A program made the translations under genes and the position numbers. Under the pieces are notes generated by a model. The model had not been told where the DNA came from. It saw nothing but the letters and a program-made list of their open reading frames with translations, and did not search any database. Of a stretch of 64,000 nucleotides of DNA, positions 59,362-64,000 are shown piece by piece; the stretch's first letter is position 1; every line of letters begins with the position of its first letter. Source of the DNA: Punica granatum (Eukaryota > Streptophyta > Magnoliopsida > Myrtales > Lythraceae); contig NC_045131.1 of assembly GCF_007655135.1 (NCBI RefSeq), positions 16,414,001-16,478,000 of the forward strand. The letters are read 5' to 3'.

Positions 59362-59452
59362 GTTCGGTATTTGGAAAGGAGAGAAATGTTTGATATTATT
59401 AAGGTAGTTTGATTGTGGTTCGAGGGGTAGACAAATGGTGCCTTTTATAGTG

Positions 59453-59459
59453 TCTTGGA
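59453..59459 (-). promoter_or_regulatory. TATA box of the His/Pro-rich protein gene (right copy)
   Basis: TATAAAA on the minus strand, in the same context and spacing as at 14413-14419. Confidence 0.7.
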
Positions 59460-60824
59460 GCGTGTTCAATTTTTGTGATTCAATTGTGAGAGATGCCCGA
59501 TGCAATGTTCACATTTGGGATTGTGATGTAGAAGTCAACTTTAAATAGTAAAGATTATAATGGTAAGTTCTTACAAATTATTGGCGATAATTGCGTTCTG
59601 GATGATTATTTCAGTTGAAAAGTTGGACATTTTTTAGGTAAGGCCATGTTTGAATGGAACAGGATACGAAAGTTGAGGAAGTTCAACTTCATTTTGCTTC
59701 CGTTTTAAATATAAAATTCTTTTATCATCAAAAAAAATTATAGTCAATGACCATGACACTATTAAAATTAATAGATTTTAAATTTGATTCTAACCAATAA
59801 AATTTGACATAACAAAAAAAAAAAACACACACACACAGAAACACTCATCTTTTCTTTTATAACGCCCAGATCACATAAGTAGTTTATAAGAATTATTACC
59901 AACTTTCTAAAGCAAACAATATTTGAACCTAAAATCTCAAGAGTACGAGCGAACTCTCTAGTTTCCTGAGCTAACATTTTGTTTTCTTCCTTTTTTTTTT
60001 TTGACACTTTTAGTTTAACAATTAAAGAAGAATGAGATGATGATGTAATGAACTTACTGGTAAAACTCAGATTCGATTTCAAACTTATGGACGTTTATCG
60101 ATTGTCATCGATTAGACAAATTCAAAAATATTTGTGATATATAATGAAGGTAAGATTAGTGGACATATTGCTCTTTGGAGAAATAAAATTTGTGATCGTT
60201 ATGTCTGTGCAGCATGGCACTTCTATTTGAACTTATTTCTTAATTCATGTCACCGTATGAATCCTAATTTATCTGAAACAGAAACAATATAAAGTTACAG
60301 GGTTTGTATGCTTTGCTAATAATGTTTATGCACAACGGAAAGCATACACGTGTGCCATGCCCGACGATAATTCATTTGATAATTATCGTACAATAGACAT
60401 TCAAAAAGTATTATCCTCGGTACTTTGGTCACATACATAGAACCCAGATTTTTTATTTTAGATTTCCACCTCAACCCTTTACTTGATATGGAAGAGAACA
60501 GAACATGCAATGTCATGCCATTACATTCACACGGCACATGTTGAATCCAAAAAGAAAAAAAAAAAAAAGAAAGGAGAGAACTTCCTTTTCTTTAAAAAGT
60601 AAGTTATTCTTATACTGTACACCAGAATGTAGAAAATTGGAGCATTATAAGGCACCATGGATTACTGTCTAATAAAATACTACTCGCGCTACGCACTGAA
60701 TTAAAAGCAATGTTAGATTAATTACCCAAAAAAACAAGTAACTTTAGATTGATTAAAGCCTTCAGATGTTCTATAAATTATTTTTCATGTTCTGAATTGC
60801 TAATTTACTTAAATAACTCCATAA
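59460..60824. other. Mirror of 12426-14412 without the solo LTR
   Basis: Upstream region of copy 2 and adjoining intergenic sequence. The empty LTR site is near 60020-60027. No further gene seen. Confidence 0.4.
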
Positions 60825-61266
60825 TTGATGCGGACCTCACGAAGGATTGTGAAACCCGACGACTAACTTGAATCGATTCCCAGATCGCCAAACACAGATT
60901 TAGATGAAGAGGATTATTGATCCGTTATTTATGGAGAAACAAGAACCAACAATATCAAGACAATGATTATTGGCACATTGTTTATGAAGAAACAATAACC
61001 AATAATATCAAATTGTGCCGAATAATCACAAGCTGTCACACTTGTTCGTTCGAAGGAGTTCAATGAAGAACAAAGGAGAAAAATCTCACCAAAATACCAG
61101 AATAGTCTCCTATGATCAGCTGCACAGGAGAAACTGAAAACTAATAAACTTGGCAACTAGAATAACCATAGTTTCCTAAAGCCAGAAATAATAGAAGAAA
61201 CTAAATAAAAGCTATTTAGAATAGTTGGCAGTCTTTTATTTCATCTTCAGCATCTCTCGACTTCCC

Positions 61267-61503
61267 TTATGCGTCTACTCCAATTCTGGGTGGGCTATCG
61301 ATTATCTCATGGTAAGTCAGTTGAATAAACCCCTTTGAAGACCCAATTGAATTAGACTCCTCTTGGCCCAAAAAGCCCATCAACAAGCTCTCCATAGCTT
61401 GTTGGATTTGTCTGGACCTCGCCTGTGTGATTGGCCCACTCGGAACATGCAAGTCTCCAAACTCGTGTGCATCAGCCTCATTGTCATGCCCGCGATCCTC
61501 ATC
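61267..61503 (-). pseudogene. Ty3/gypsy polyprotein C-terminal remnant, mirror copy
   Basis: Same frame as at 11741-11977, here with VPSGPITQARSRQIQQAMES, closer to the family's GPITRAR motif. Substitutions relative to the other arm include I/T, S/G, T/S, H/Q and K/R; the frame is open in both. Confidence 0.65.
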
Positions 61504-64000
61504 AATAATGTATTTGTAATTTTATATGTTTATACTAATATTCGAATTCACAATTTTATTTTTAATTCATAAAATTAAGCCCCATAATAAGTTAATTATA
61601 GTTGTATTACTTGCTCAAAGATATCATTATTTCTTTTGCCTAACAAGTATATCATTATTTCACGTCAATATATTCATAAGAAAAAATTCACATAAGCTGG
61701 GATCATACGCTAATATTTACTAAATTCCAAAATTTCCATCAAAATCATGAAAATTAGTGAAAAATAAACAAAAGTGATTTAAGTGGTGAGGAGGAGAGAG
61801 AGTGTTAACATGAGACAGAAAGAGAGGGGAGAGAGAAGAGAGACTTGAGGAGAAAAATGTGAAGAGGGAGCAAAAAATGGAAAGAAAAAGGAGAGAGATA
61901 GTTGTGTATTATCATAAAAATATTTTGGGTTAGTTTCTTTTAATTAGTTGATTACTTTTTCAAATAGGTAATTAGGTCATTTCATAACATTTATTTTTTA
62001 TATTTTCAAGAATTAAAAAAAATGCCTCGCTCGTTATTTTAGTAAAAGATGACGAGTGATAGTTGGTGGAAGAGTTTATCTGCTTTTGCCAATGTATTAT
62101 GTGATTACCTAATTAAAATTTCATCAAGGTGGAACAAAAAAAGGAAAAGTAGGGAGTTATTATTATTATTTTTTTAGAAAGACCACGGATACCTTCAGCC
62201 TATTTGTTGGGAATAATGCCATTCAGATGTCTGCTTAGCCATACATTGCAGTAATCTATCTACATATTCCCAGATTGCTATGTAGCCAGGTAATATAATA
62301 AACAGATTGCTAGCTTTCGTTTGGTTTTCGTGTTGGATTATGATTCAACTAAATTTGATATTGTGTAATGACTGAAAGTATTGATAAATATAGAGATACA
62401 TGAGAATATATATATATATATATGTATGTATATGTCGATATGAAAGTATATGGAAAATTTATTATTAAAAAATTAATTATAAAAATAATAAGGAAAAAAG
62501 TATGAGTAAAAAATTATTATTGAATAAAAAAATATAAAATAGTAATGATTAAGTGTCGAACATGGAAAAGAATATAGTTGAATTGGTTAGAATAAAATTT
62601 TTTATTTGAAAACCAAACAAAGTTAATTTTAACTAGATTGGAAGGTAATATTATATAGGGAGAAAGAGAAACGAATAGAAAACTGTTCATCTGGCTGTTT
62701 GTAAGACAGGCAACAGTACATAACATCTAAGGAGGAGAAACGAACTCCTAAAGTCACGAGAAATATTTACATGAGTATCACATAGATTTCAAATCCATGT
62801 AATCTATGTAATTATCTCAGCAACTGAAAGGGACTAGTAGGGAGGGACTGGGGAAGTTCTACCCTATGATATATAATATTCTTCTATTGGAAGAGAAGAA
62901 GACGCTATGTATTGAAAAGCTTTCCAAAAGATCCAGTCCTCGTACAATATAGAGTGACCTGAGGAGTTGTCCTTTCTTTTGCCCTACAATCCGTTACCGT
63001 CGCCCGCAGAATCTGTAAGAAATGCTATCTAACATCACACTTTTATTTTATTTTATTGTCTTTCTTTTCTTTTCTTTTTTTGGGTTAGTATTATAGTAAT
63101 CGATCCGCATTACATCCGGATTTTGAGATGCCCTACATTTGGTCTTTAAACCAGGATAGGGACGGGACGGAATGAGACAGGATTTAAAGTTCTCTGTTGC
63201 AATATCTTAATTAGTTGTCTGGTGAATGTCAAGAATTCTAAATATGTAAATACATAATAAATTACTACGTACTTTTTTTTCTTTTTGTGTATTTATTTTT
63301 TTAAGATTATTTAATATTTAATTTTTAAGGAATTGATGGAAAGCTAATGGAAAAAACAACGGGAAAAAAGAAAGCTTAACCAAAAAAAAAGGAAAACTTA
63401 ACAAAAAAATACGGAATTGACTATCAGTAAAACTAAGTCAATATCCGCTCGCTGCGCAGGTGCTCCTATTAATTTACTTTTATTATATACAATACATTTT
63501 AGCTTATGAAGATTAAATACATTAAGTAAAATAACACCCGAGAAGTAGTAGCTCAATATCAATTTTGTGAGTAAGGCAAGTTGTAGTGTTAACTTTTTCA
63601 ATGTCTCTAATGGCGTCGAACTTGCTAATAACATATGTAGGGAAAAATATAAGATATAATGTAAATAAAACAAAGTAAGACTATTCCAATTACCGCAAAA
63701 CTATTGATTTATCTGTCAAGTTGCGTCTACAATTATTATTTGCATATCAATAAACTCAAACTTGTGTCGGTTGATGGGTAATTGATCTTCCTTCAACTCA
63801 GTAACTGATGTTATAAGTAGGAACAACATCTTATATCAACATTTGCAGGGCGGAACCTGGATGAGGTTGTAGTTATCTTGAATGTATTGACGATGTCTAA
63901 TCATTTTTCACGAAGAAATGATCTGATAAATCAATCTGAGACTTTCGTAAGCTTGCATGCATTAAAGAATCCTGATTTCATTAGAAATAATAATAATTAA
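61504..64000. other. Outer part of arm beta', no gene seen
   Basis: Mirror of 9255-11740: AT-rich, microsatellite (TATG/TA) near 62406-62432, GA-rich stretch near 61790-61900. A 15-bp difference from the left arm lies near 63950. Confidence 0.4.

Larger units (their letters stand above)
46314..64000 (-). repeat. Inverted-repeat arm beta' (right copy)
   Basis: Reverse complement of 9255-23179, running to the window edge, so the true outer limit is unknown. Distinguished by a 4,575-bp solo LTR (50389-54963) and by the absence of the 621-bp solo LTR and of one 199-bp tandem unit found in the left arm. Shared features are listed separately with their coordinates here. Confidence 0.93.

Noticed and set aside
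1..64000. CRISPR arrays, rRNA genes, bacterial operons, organellar genes
   Set aside because: Repeats are transposon-type or simple; no rRNA-like, ribosome-binding-site-led or organelle gene sequence was found.

Overview
The window is plant nuclear DNA, most likely from a eudicot. It is AT-rich intergenic sequence with many (TA)n runs, Ty3/gypsy and Ty1/copia LTR remnants, tRNA-derived SINEs, MITEs, a Mutator-type element, a plant subtilase pseudogene with GT-AG introns, and a small secreted-protein gene with plant-type TATA boxes. No bacterial, organellar, rRNA or CRISPR features are seen. The species cannot be named from the sequence.

Layout. Two large, nearly identical inverted repeats dominate, and they are interleaved rather than nested. 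Arm alpha (1-7206) returns as its reverse complement at 28956-38533. Arm beta (9255-23179) returns as its reverse complement at 46314-64000. The order is therefore alpha, spacer 1, beta, spacer 2, alpha', spacer 3, beta'. The outer limits of alpha and beta' are the window edges, so both repeats may continue. Arms differ by scattered substitutions and by clean insertions or deletions. beta' carries a 4,575-bp solo LTR (50389-54963, duplication GTGTG) absent from beta. beta carries a 621-bp solo LTR (13225-13845, duplication ATTGT) absent from beta'. alpha' carries a 3,622-bp solo LTR (32178-35799, duplication TCCGG) absent from alpha, and lacks about 1.25 kb that holds most of a subtilase pseudogene in alpha. 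These are either a real, fairly recent inverted segmental duplication or two haplotypes joined during assembly; sequence alone cannot decide.

Genes. The only convincing intact genes are three intronless copies of one small family encoding a secreted His/Pro-rich, cysteine-free protein: 14501-14902 (+), its mirror copy 58960-59361 (-), and an older tandem paralogue 24875-25291 (+) with an altered, frameshifted C-terminus. Each has a TATA box 86-107 bp upstream of the ATG, and the promoter is conserved between the paralogues. A diverged block about 4 kb upstream of each gene (10040-10430 and 20840-21130) suggests an older tandem duplication with a period near 10.5 kb.

Spacers. Spacer 1 (7207-9254) holds CACTA-like subterminal repeats and old copia fragments. 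Spacer 2 (23180-28955) holds the paralogue, a SINE, a GGGTCG-rich block, and the duplicated 5' part of a very long (about 4.9 kb) Ogre/Tat-like LTR that runs into alpha'. Spacer 3 (38534-46313) holds a Mutator-like element (38962-44118, perfect 9-bp target duplication) with a nested Angela/BARE-type copia solo LTR and probably a gypsy solo LTR, followed by a decayed gypsy LTR and primer-binding site. Everything else is decayed repeat or sequence in which no gene is seen.
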